From NCBI GenBank assembly GCA_017399065.1, contig JAFQEL010000002.1, positions 1 through 64,000 on the forward strand: a stretch of DNA of 64,000 nt, written 5' to 3'. The notes under the pieces were generated by a model. That model was not told where the DNA came from. It searched no databases and saw nothing but the letters and a program-made list of their open reading frames with translations. Below are positions 32,524 through 44,500 of the stretch, in pieces (position 1 is the stretch's first letter; every line of letters begins with the position of its first letter). The DNA comes from Clostridia bacterium (GTDB lineage Bacteria; Bacillota; Clostridia; Oscillospirales; Acutalibacteraceae). Position numbers and translations under genes: made by a program.

Positions 32524-35500
32524 TTATGCATTGTAGGAAGCAATCGGGCTGTAAGCAGTGATGATATCACCGTCAGCATTCTGATAGATGACGTAAGCTC
32601 TTGCATATACAACGGTACCTGCCGTAACCGAAACAGCACCTGCATAGTAACCGTTGGCTGCAGTGCTCTTTGACGGACCCTTACCTACGCCGGAAGCATC
32701 AAGAATAAATCCTTCTTCATCTGTACCGATAGAAGCCGTCTTGGTAACGATAATACCTGTCTGAATAAGGTCATAGCCTGCAGGTATTGAACGCTCTGCA
32801 TAGAAGTTGACCTTCTTAGCAGTACTGTCGTATTTGATTGTGGAAATTCTTGCTACGGGAACAGGAACAACAGCAGAAGCATCACCGTAAACGGGTGTAA
32901 GCTCTGTGTCCTTGATAGCGTGGAATGTATAGGATCTGTTGTAAGAAGCAACGTCACCTGTCTCAGCATCGAGCCAGTAAAGGAAGCTCTCACCTGCATC
33001 GTTTGTAGCAGATGCACTGATGCTTACAAGTGCTCTGTCGTTGTCAACAGATTCATATACACCTGCACCTGTTGTTGTCCAGTTACCCTCGGTGAGGGTA
33101 ACTGTGTTCTTAACAACAAGTGAGTAAACGGGTCTTACAATAATCATCTTTTCGTCGCTTGCAAGGATCTCTTCCTTAGTCATACTCCACTGCTTGAATA
33201 CGTGCTCGGGAAGTGAGGGAGCAGCAGGAACCTTGTAGTCCTCGCCGTCTGCAAGCTCAAAGTTATTAACAACATTCTCTGCGTTGTTTACGTATACGAC
33301 AAGCTTCTTGTCGCTGTCAAAGCAATCGTTTGTTGTGAACTGAGATGTGAGATCCATGTTTGTAACAGCTGTGAACTTATAAACAGTAGAAGCACTGATT
33401 ATTCTGTTGGAGCCGTTATTTGTCCAGTAGTAGAAGTCTGAACCGACCTCAGTCTGAACAGCCTCAAGAGTAACAACTGAACCGTAGGGAACAGTCTTCT
33501 TGGACATTACGGGAACGTTGCTGTAGTTGCCTTCGTTGTAGCCGAAGCGGATCTTACCGATACCGGCAACGATGAGCTTGACTTCAACAGTCTTTGTTGT
33601 AGCAACAAAGCTGAATGCAACGGGAGTAACTTCCCATGCACCGTCAACCTTAGCGGTTGCAGTATAGTTGTGTGTACCCTCTGTGAAGGTGTACTTGACA
33701 GTCCATGTGCTTGTGCCGTCACCGTTATCTGTAACGGTTGCGTTGTCAGCAGTCCAGATCTCCTCTGCACCTGTGTCAACGTTGTAAAGCTTGATAGCCT
33801 CTGCACCTGTCTTAACGATAATGTTGAGCGGTACGTTCTTCTTGTTTGCAAAGACATTGCCGTCGGGACCTGCCTTGACGATTGAAGAGGGCTCAACGTA
33901 GTTAAGCTTGATTGTTTCGCTGTTGTTGAATACGAATTCGATTACCTCAAGGTCCTCGCCTGTGTTAACCTCAACGTTTGCGGGGTCAGCCTTGTACTTG
34001 ACAACGTTGTCGTATGTCTCAACAGCTGTGAGTACGATATCGCCGTTTTCGTCTGCATTGACTGCTACTGAACCGACGTTACCTGCGTTATCCGTTACAG
34101 CAACCGTGAAGAGCTTACCTGCATTCTCAGCACCTGTCTTGATTGTGAAGGTGTTGTCCTCTGATACGTAGGTAAAGTCATCAATGTGGAGCATATCGAA
34201 CAGATAATCGATGTAGAGTGAGCTGCCCTGAGTACCCATGTAGTTGAACAGATCAACCTTTGCGATACCGGAGCCGCCGGGCTCTGTAACCGTAGCAGCA
34301 CCTGCACCGTCTGCTGTAAGTACGGGCTTAAGCTGGTCATAGTAACTTACCTGAATGATTCTGTTACATACGTTACCGAAGCGGTCAGCAACGTGAACGA
34401 ACAGGAGAGTACCGTTGTCTATGAATGAAAGGTGTTTATCCCAGTTTTCGTTTGCACCGTAGGGCATAAACTTAGTTGAGTCTGCATTCCTGCTCTCAGC
34501 ATCAAACGTTGCAATATACTCGCTGTTGGAGTTGAGTGCGCTGATAAATGCATTCTTAGCTGCAGCCTCGCCTTCCTCGAAGTATGCCTTTGCAACAACG
34601 TAGTCGAGACCGGATGTTGCATTGGGATCGAGTGCGTAAACAAAGCTGCCGAAGTTGTTCTCGCCGAATGTGGGGTCAACGTATACTGCACCCTCTGCAA
34701 GGTTTGCAGATGAATCGCTGAATTCCCAGTTTCTGACTGAGCTATGGAATGTTCTTACCAGACCGTAAGTACCTGTCCATGTGCCGTCAGCAACGCCGTT
34801 CTTCTCACGGTAAGTAAGGATAGCGGAGCTGTTGACTGTACCGTCAGCGTTAATACCGTTGTCGGAGCCGTCTTCAGGCATTGCGTTCATATAGTAAACG
34901 AATACCGTAATCTTACCGTCTTCAGTTGTCTCGATGAGATTTTCTCTGCTTGCATATCTGAAGCTTTCAACACCGTTTGCAGATGAGGAAATCTCACCTG
35001 TTTCAGCATCCTTTGTAACAGCGGAGTCACTTGCACTGATCGTGTAAGCTGCAGCCTGCTGTGTACCCTTGACGTCGCTGAACTGCGGGGTGAGGATGAG
35101 GTATGCAGATGACTCTGCATCGTAGCTGCCATTTGCGTTCTTAGCAGTCTGAGTAGATACTGATGTTGCGCCTGAGAGAGTAATAAGCTCTGAGCTGAGT
35201 GCCGTGCCTGTATCAGCATCGTGAACGGGAGCAATAACGTTAGCTGTTACACCGTTCATAGCCTGAGCAGATACAGACATCTTTTCGGGCTTGGAAACCG
35301 AAACAGTTCTCTGTGAACCGTCAATGTTAAGTGCAGACGTTGTGTCCTTAAGAGAAACAACGATATGCGGGTTGAGCTGGTTGGTGTAGACGTAGAGTGT
35401 GTAACCGCCGAGGTTGGGAGTCATGTAAGAAGCAGTTACCATCTTGTCTGCAGAGGAAATTGTGTTGCCGAGCTCCTCAGCGTGGTCTGCATAGAACTTG

Positions 35501-38500
35501 TTGAGATCAGTCTGAGTGTTGTGGATTGTAACAACGGGAGCAAAGGTATCGACGTAAAGTACGAGTGCCTTGATTGCCTTCTCAAGTCTGTCCTCTGCCT
35601 CAAGAACCTGAGTTTCGTTGATGACTGTGACACCTACGTACTGGTTTGCGTTCTCAAGAGCCTGAGTAAACTCGTTCCAGATGTTGTTATCGTCTGCATC
35701 GAGTGCCTCGTGGTCGTAGATAGCCTCGTCAACTATGATAGTGTCACCGGAGCCGATAGCCTCTTCGAGAGTTGTAGTTTCAGCCTTACGAAGCTCAAGA
35801 GCGTTGATAACGGTTACAAGCTCTGCGTAGATGCTGTCGATCATCGCCTGCTGGGTCTTGGGTGTCTTGTAGAGTGTATCACCGTCATTGAGGTAATTGA
35901 ACTCAATGTTGAAACCTGTCTTGTTGGTGATATTGAAGTTGTTTGCGTTAGCCTGAACTGTTGTGTTGATGATGTCGTTGTCACCAAGGAACTTGATAAC
36001 AGCTCTGAGAGATGTATCAGTGTACTTAGTGAAATCATAGAAGCCGCTTGCATGGAATGCACTGCCTGCACCCTTCATAAGCTTGTCGTTTCTGTAGATA
36101 AATGCGTTACCTGTTGTACCGAGTGTGGTGTGAGTTACGGTAAAGAACTCCTCACCTGCGCCGTTGTCTTCGATATCGTATGAACCGAGTGAATCAGCGT
36201 TGCTCGGGTTGTTGTAAAGGAACGCCTGAACAAGAGAAGTAATCTGGCTAAGGTCAGCAAGACCGAGGCCAAGCTTCTCAAGCTCTGCAACAATTCTTGA
36301 CTTGACACTGTTTGTATCACCTGTGACAAGAGCAGCCTTATCAATGGTATACATTGAATCAAGCTCAGCCTGGAATACTGTGTTGAGGATGTACTCAACG
36401 GCTGCTGCACCGCCGTCATAGCTTGCGGGAAGCTTTGTTGAGTAGTAATAAACGTTACCCTCATCGTCTGTGGAAATTGTGTAATCCTGTTCGGGTGTGC
36501 TGGGGTCATCAAGGTCAGCGACAAGGCCAAGGTTGAATACACGGCCGCCGTTCGGGTTAGCCTCAGTTGTACCTACGTTTTCGCCATCAATGATGATTTC
36601 TGTCTTATTATCTACGTTCCATGTAGGAACAAGTCCGAGTGCCTCGTAAATAAGAGTAGCAACCTCTCTGTATGCATCAACAGCATTGAGGAGCTGAAGC
36701 GAGCAGATAGTCTGGTACATTGTAGCCGTTGATTTGTCAACAGCCTCCTGGTCATCCTTGATAGCTTCTATATAAGCGGCGCGGTTAGCAGATGTCCAGC
36801 ATGTGCCGTATTCCGTTGCCTCGCCCTCGATCTTTGCAAGGGCTTCTGCAGCAACGGGACCCTGACCGTAAGTCAGGTCCTTGTAAGCAATAAACTCTTG
36901 TGATGCTGTCTTCTGCTCCATAACTGCTTCATAACTGGCGTCTGTGAACCAGCCGCCGTACGAGCTGCCTGTTACGGATTCAAGGTCCTCACCCTGAATG
37001 AGGTAGTACATTGAGCCATCATGATTATTATCAATACCGTAGCCTGATGTATACCAGTCGCCGTCTTTTCTTGCGGGTACAGCATTCATGTTGTAACCGA
37101 ATACAGCGTCATTGATATTGACTTCACCTGCCGGCTGAGCAAGGACGTAAATCTCTGAACCTGTATCGAAGATAGCTTCATCGGTAAGCCATGTAAGAGC
37201 ATTTGCATCGTGGTTGTTGATCTGGCTGTGAGCGTCGCCGTAGAGATATGAGTAACCGCCTACCAATGCTATAAGCTCATATGCAATCGGTACTTCTGCT
37301 GCGATTTCGCCGTTTTCATCAAGAGTATTGTATATGAGCTGATCCTGATGTACGGTTTCATCAATTGTGATACCGACTGAATCGTCGAGCTGGTTGATGG
37401 TCGGCCAGTTTTCGGTTGTGCCGAATGCACCGAGCTCACCCTCACCGTCGCCGTTGATTGCAAGCATAGCACCTTCAAGTACACCGTCCTGGAAGAGCGG
37501 AACTACCTTTGTATAGAGCGGCTGTGATGCGGACTGTCTGTATTCGACTTTGACTGTGATTTCCGTTGCAAGGTAATCATACATATCCTGTCTCATATCC
37601 AGAGCGAAGCCTGCATACTGAGCACGTGTACCTGTAAGGTAGTTGTAGAGGTCCTCAGTAAGAGCATTGACAGCCTCAAGAGCTGTTTCATATCTTACCG
37701 CTACACCTGTTGAGTAGTCCATATAAATGTCACCGACTTCAAAGTTGGAGCCGAGAATTGTGTAGATAGCATTGAGCTTATTCTGGATAGCTACCTGCTG
37801 TGCACTACGGATATTCTGCTCTGTTGCAGAAATGTTTGTGCCTTCAGCAGTTGCAAGGTAATCGGATGTGTATGTACCTACACCGCTGCTGGAACCGATA
37901 CCGTTATAGGTGTATGTACCTGCGATAAAGCTGTCAACAAGGTTTCTTACACCTATTGTAAATTCGTTGTCTTCCTCAACGCCGAACTTCTTTGTTTCGA
38001 GGTTGGCAAGAAGATCCTGAATTACAGCAAGCTCATCGAGCATCATCTGCTGCTGTGTAACGTCAATCTCACCGCTCTCAAGGTATTTTGCGCTGAACTG
38101 CTGCCAGAGAGTTGTGATTTCGGTAACGTCACCGTAGGGAGAAAGCTCGATTGCGCCGATTGAAGGATCGGTGATAACACGCGTACCGTTTTCGTCAACG
38201 TACACTGTGCTGTTAGTGTATGTGTTTATGCTGACTAATGTTGAACTGAGTGAATCAATTTGTGCACCGATAGTATCGATAAGAGTCCATGTGCTGTCAT
38301 CAAGGCCGTTCCATGCAAGAGCATTTCTTGTTTCAAAAATGCTTGTTGTATAGCCGTTGATTATTGCCTGATCCTTAGCAGTAAGTTCTCTTGAAACGAT
38401 ATTTTCGTTAGTAGCGTTGATATAGTTGTTGTAGTAAGGTGTCCATGTATCTTCTGTGAAGTACTTGGAACCGTTTGTGTTGTTGAGTGTAAACGTGCCG

Positions 38501-41500
38501 TCGCCGTTGTCAACCCATACCATATCAACGATTGCCTGAGCACCTTCGGTCTCGCCTGTAAATGCTGTACCGAGCTCTGTATCGAGATAAGAGTAGTCAG
38601 CGGGCTTATACTTAAGACCCTCATCCTCGCCGACCTGTGTAAGTTCGCCGTAGAAGCCGTCTGCTGCAGTTTTGAGCTTGATAGTGTTGTCGATATCAGT
38701 GTTTTCAAGGATATCGAATACCATCTGGTCAATCTGATCCTGAGTTGTTTCAGCTGTGATAACAGCTCTTGCGAGTGCGTCTACAAGCTCCTGAACGGAT
38801 TCATCAGTGAACTTTGCCGCAGTAATGACTGTGCCGTCACCTGCAACAACGTCAAACTGCTTGACTGTTACGCCGTCGTCCTCGTAGAGCTCGCCGTTAG
38901 CGTACTCAATAGCATCCTCGAGAGCTTCAAGGAACTGGCCGCCCTCTACGAGCTTGTATCTGCTGTCACGGTCTGCACCGTCGTAATCCTTGGTGTCTGT
39001 CTCGTTGGTGAGACCGACTGCTGCCCATATCTCGTCAGCAAGTGTACCGTCAACAACAGTGCCTGCGTTGTCGTTGTAACCTGTAACTGTAGTGTTAGTG
39101 TCCCAAAGAGTTACTTTGTTTGCCTTTGTGTCATTGATAACAGCCTTAGCTGCTATGACAGAATCAGCTGTGAACTTGGAGGTTTCAAGAACCTTGTCTC
39201 TGCCGTTCAGCTGAAGCGGGTCGTAAGCAACCTTTGTGCTGTCGTTGAGCTTAGCTGTAGCATCGTCTGCTGCACGTGTTACCTGTGCAGGTGTGAAGGA
39301 AGCAGCATTGAGCTCGTTATAAAGGTTAGTAACAAGTGTGTTGTACTGAGCCTGACCCATCAGAGCTGTCATACCTGAAAAGCCGTCATACATAGCCTTG
39401 TTAGAGAAGATGTTGTTGATGGAGATACCGTCAGTAGCGTAAACCTGAGCAGGATTGAAGCCTGTGTAAACAGCGTTGAAGTAGCTGGTAAGTGTACCGG
39501 AGTCAGCGATTGTAACAGTGTCACCTGCGTTTTCGTTGAGGTGAGCAAAGATACCGTTCCAACCGTCAAGGTAAACGGGAGCTGCCTCGAGGTTTTCGAT
39601 AACAGTCTTGTAGTTGTTTACTGCATTGACGTATGTAGTATAGTTGGGGCCGAGGTCCTCGTTTGCAAGTGCAAGGATATTTTCCTTGAATGTGCGTGCA
39701 AGAGCGATCTGAGTCGGGCTGTAGACAGATTTCTTTACTGTCTCGAGCTGACCTGCAGCGTTAACTATAACAACGTCAACTGTCTCGTTCTCTTTTTCAA
39801 GGAGCATAGCATCAAGCTGCTCGTTGATTGAAGCATAGCCGCCTGTAATGCCTGAAATAGTGCCGTCGAAGTCGCTTACCTTCTTGTATTCAAGCCTGTA
39901 GTAAGCAACAAGGAGGTCGTAAGCAGCCTTGTTGACAGAACCGTCAACGTTTGTTGCGTTGGAGCCCTGGCTGTCTACAAGGAGATCGCCGACAGCCTCA
40001 ACATTACCGTAGCCCTGTGTGAAGCCAAGGTAATTGTCGTAGCCCTTGTTACTCTCATAGAGCTTAGCGGCTGTTTCTCTGGCGTTGAAGTACTCTGCCC
40101 ATGATTCGGGTGTGTACCAGTCAGCACCGGTGGAGTGATCGCCAAGAACGAAAGAGCCACCTACATAGCTGCCTGTACCGTAGGTATCGTATGTGGGAAC
40201 CCATGCCTTATTGAGGAGCATGGTAACTGTTGAGTAATCAGCAGCGTTGAGGTTCTCGGTTCTCTGATCGAACAGATCCTTGAACGCATTTACTGCAGTA
40301 ACGTAGTTCTGGATATTGGTAGCCATGGGCTGTTCTGCATAGCCGTTGATTGCAGAATACCTGGCTGCAATATTTGTTCTGAACTGCTCTTTGTAGTAGT
40401 AGTGCTTCTTGAAGAGAAGAGAATTACCTTCAACAACAGTTCTGTCCTGAGGAACAGTGTAACGCGAGCCGAATACACCGACATACTTGTTACCTATAAC
40501 TGCATTGTAGTAGGCAATGATGTTGTTGATTGATGTGAAATCATTAGCTGCGGGATAAGAAGTTCCTGCAGGAATAAGAACGGGAAGCTCTTGTTCCGGC
40601 TTGGAAGCATCGTACTGTGACATGTCGAGGATATTTTCCTCAGATGTAACAGCACCCAACAGACTGTCACTTACTCTGTAATCCTCCATCGGGCGGAGCA
40701 CAAGAGCCTGACGCTTATTGTAGATTTCCTGAGTGATCATGTTGATGATACCCTGAGCCTCAGCAAGACCTGCACCGTCGGGAATGCTTGTTCCGTCAGC
40801 CTGCTTGACTGCGATATATTCAGCCCAGGTGTCAGCTGTGTACCACTGAGCACCGCCTGTGAGAGGGTTGCCGTTTTCGTCAAGGATATTGAAGCCTGCA
40901 AGAGCATTATATTTTACAGTGCCCTCTTCATACATTGCTTTCTCGCCCTTCTGAATATTGAGCTGGGTGAGATCGGCTACGTTTGTCTTGAGCTTGTCAT
41001 AGAAGTAGTCAACGCTTGCAAGCTGCGGGCAGATCTGGCTCTCAACATAGAGAGCGAGAACCCATTTATCGCTTGAATTTGTTGTCTTATATGTGCTGTT
41101 TGCGTCGGAGAGGTTATCCACGTAAGCATCGGCGAAGCCGTAGTGCTCGCCGTCACCGCCCCATGAAGCTTCCGTGTACACGGAAACGTAGTTGGTTACG
41201 TTACCTGCACCGTCAGTTACGGGCACGTTGGATGTGTTGCCTGTGTTGTAGGTGGGGCCTACCTTTGCATCTGTAACAGCATAACCGCCGTTTGTGATAT
41301 CGGCTGTAAGGCTGTTATAGCTTGCGGTGAATACGGGAGTATAGTAGTAGCCGTTACCTCTGTCCTGCTTGTTATAGTTAGCATAGTAAGTTACGCCGTC
41401 CTCTGTGTAAGTACCGTCAGCTGAGTAATACTCACCTGCGCGGCGGAACTGAAGACCCTCGTAAGCATCACGTGCTGTATTATAAAGACAGTCAGTGGTA

Positions 41501-44500
41501 TCGGGAGCAGTTACATTCTTATAAGTATAAGCTGCGGGGTAGATTCTCGGAAGAGAACCGACAACCATTGATTCACTGGGCTTTTTGAGTGTTCTGTCAA
41601 CGTTCAGTGAATCGATGAATGCCTTGCGAGTGGATCCGGTGAACATTGCGCTCTGGAGATTTTTCTCGTTTGCGTCGTCACGTGCATCGCTGTCGTTGTT
41701 AAAGCCTGCGTAATCATCACGCATGAACAGAATAGTATCGTCTGTTGAATTATAATAATTAGTAAACTTATCAAATGCTGTGTAGTCTGCGTTCTGCAGT
41801 CTGAGCTTATCCCATGCCTGCTGGATTGCAGCTACATAATCATCGATATAGCCCTGGTAACGGATATCGAGGTGAGCATTGTGAAGGTTGCCGTTTGCAT
41901 CACTTGCTGTTTGACCGTTCTTATCAACGTCACCGTAAACAGATGTTCTGTTCTTGATGGTTGTGATAAGGTCGGCTGCATTGTTAGCGAACATCAATCT
42001 GTCGTAAGATTGGCCGACGTAGCGTGAATCGTCACCGGCATTAACCTTGTACTGGATTGTTGTGTAGCTGGAGATATGCTCGTTTGTGCCTGTTACAAGA
42101 TCTGCAGATGTGATATCGTTAATAAGATCGTTGAGCGCGCTGTAATCAGCCTCTTTATAGATCGGGTTCTGCCAGAGGCTGTACATAAGGTTATGATCGA
42201 AATCAGCGCCCCAGAGGTTGCCGCAGGCGATATAAGCATCGAATATCTCATTACGCCACTGGCTCCACCATGCGGGATCCATGTCTGCCTCGACAAACAT
42301 ACAGGAAGGGTCAACAGGTGTTTTGCCTGTAGCACAGTCTATATATGTATGAGCAACTGATCTGTCAACTCTGTTGAAGACAAAGGCAAAGCCCATAATG
42401 GAGTTATTCCAGACACTGTTCTTCTTCTCAGCATGGATAATAAGACGGGAATATGTAGCAGTAGCTTCGAAGTCGGAGAGTGTTTTGTTTGCGTCGATGT
42501 ATGTCTCCCATACTGCACCATCCTGAAGTGTCATGGAGTTGCCGTTTGCCCAGTTGTTGTTTGCACCGGTTGATGCAAGTGTGAACATACCTGAGGTTGC
42601 AACATCGGGTGATTTGCTGACATAGTCACCGGAGTAGTTAACCGCTGTGTAGTTGCTTGCATCCCAGTACTTGTATACAGTAGGTTCATTACAATTGTTA
42701 CTGGAGGTGGTAGTTACCAGCTTGAATCGCGGCTTCACACTCTGAGCGCCTGTAGCCTGCGGGTCAAAGTAGATGTTAGCAACAACGTATTCATCGGAGT
42801 TGTTACCGCCGGTGTTAATTGTAGAGTCTGTTGAGTATTCCTTCAGACCGTTCCAGTATGCATCACCGCTGTTGAACTTAGCACGTGTTCTGTCGTTGAA
42901 GAACAGAACTCGGTTTGCAGCACCGTAGCCGGATGAGCTGGGCCACTGATGCTCAGTACCGACTGCCCAGTAAACACCTACTGAACCGTAACGGGTATAT
43001 TCATTGGTTGTGCCGTTGACAACGGTTGTGTGGAAGGATGTGCCCTGAACACCGCCGTAAAGTGACATAATACCGGAAACACCACGCGAACTGAGGATGT
43101 TATTCTCCATTGTCAGAGTGTTCTTAATATAGATACTGGTATCGTAGTTAATAACTGCTCTCTGACGGTATGTCTGGTGTATCCACATACCCTCTGTCTT
43201 AGGAACGCCCTTTACATAGGATGCGGCGTACTGAGTATATGTATCGTTCTTACCGTCGCCGTTTTTGTCCTCGGGCAGGGTATATGAAAGTTTATAATAT
43301 ATTGCACCGCCGGCAGAAGCTGTACCGCCTGTGATGGTTGTGGTGTAAGATGTGCCGCTGTTTGTTGTGGAGGTTGTAACAGCGGAGTTAACATTGTCAT
43401 TACCTTGGTTAACAACTACACAGCTTACATTTGTTGCACCTGCGGGAACAGTGTAAGTAATTGCACGGTCGGTATAGGGAGCAGCAGTCTGGATTGTTGT
43501 GCCGCTGACATAGATGATGGGCGGAACGTTAATTGAACCAAACTGGCTTGTGCCCTTAAGGAGGTTGCTCTCGTCGGGCTTACCCTTGTTGGAGTTAAGC
43601 AGGGCAACGATAGCATCGTTAAGAGTCTGATGATAATTGTCTATGTTTGTCTGTGTTGTCTTTGTCTGTACGTAGCAGGCAACAGCATTTTTATATGCGC
43701 TGATATAAGCTTCCCACTGAAGGTCAGTTGCGTTGGGATAATCCGTACGGGAACGGGGGTTCATAAACTCACCCATGGTAAGCTCACGGAGCTCGCCCTT
43801 ATCGTAGGTGTGGAACATAAGATAGAACGGAGCAATAGCATAGTTGAGCTGACGGGCACCGTTACTATCCGCACCCCTGACACGGACACCGGTAAACATT
43901 GTCATACCAACGTTGTTTAGTGCCAGCGCAGCCGCTTCGGAATCGACTACGAGGGGATAACCTTTAGTCTGACCGGAGAGATTACCGATCTTATTATCAT
44001 CGTCATTATTATGGTTTACGTGAGTTGTACCGAGGCCTGCATATTTCTGCTGGCCTGCGTATGAATCGTAAACGTAAACGGTAGCATCGTCCGCTGTACC
44101 GGAGGACATTGAATTTTCCTCAGCATCGACAGCTGCGTCATAGGTTGCGTATGCATCGTTCGGGTCGATAGTTGTACCGTTCCAGACAAAGTCCTGGTCG
44201 CCGGCATAGAAGCCGATACCTGCGGCATAGTGCGTAAAGCCTCTGCCCTGGTTCATCGGCATCCAGAAATCGATACGAACGCCTGTGTCAAGCCTTGAAT
44301 CGCCTGCAGCAACCGGCTGGAGAGCAGAGGCATCAAGGTAAATATCGGTCTGGGGTGAATAGTAAATATTACGCCTTGATATAAGCGATGTTTCCTCCAC
44401 ACGTGAGGGTGACCAGAAATACATGCTGTAGAAGCTGTCACCGTGGTGGTTGACCCACATTGAGTCAACATCAGTACCGGGTGAAGAATAGTTATAGTGG

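Noticed and set aside
32524-32700. Dockerin or LPxTG anchor at the C-terminus of the giant protein
   Set aside because: Searched for Ca-binding DxDxDG repeats and LPxTG plus tail; neither is present in the last 150 residues.
35365-36183. 272-residue frame on the plus strand inside the giant gene
   Set aside because: It is antisense to a well-supported coding sequence, has Val/Cys-rich composition typical of shadow frames, and no RBS.
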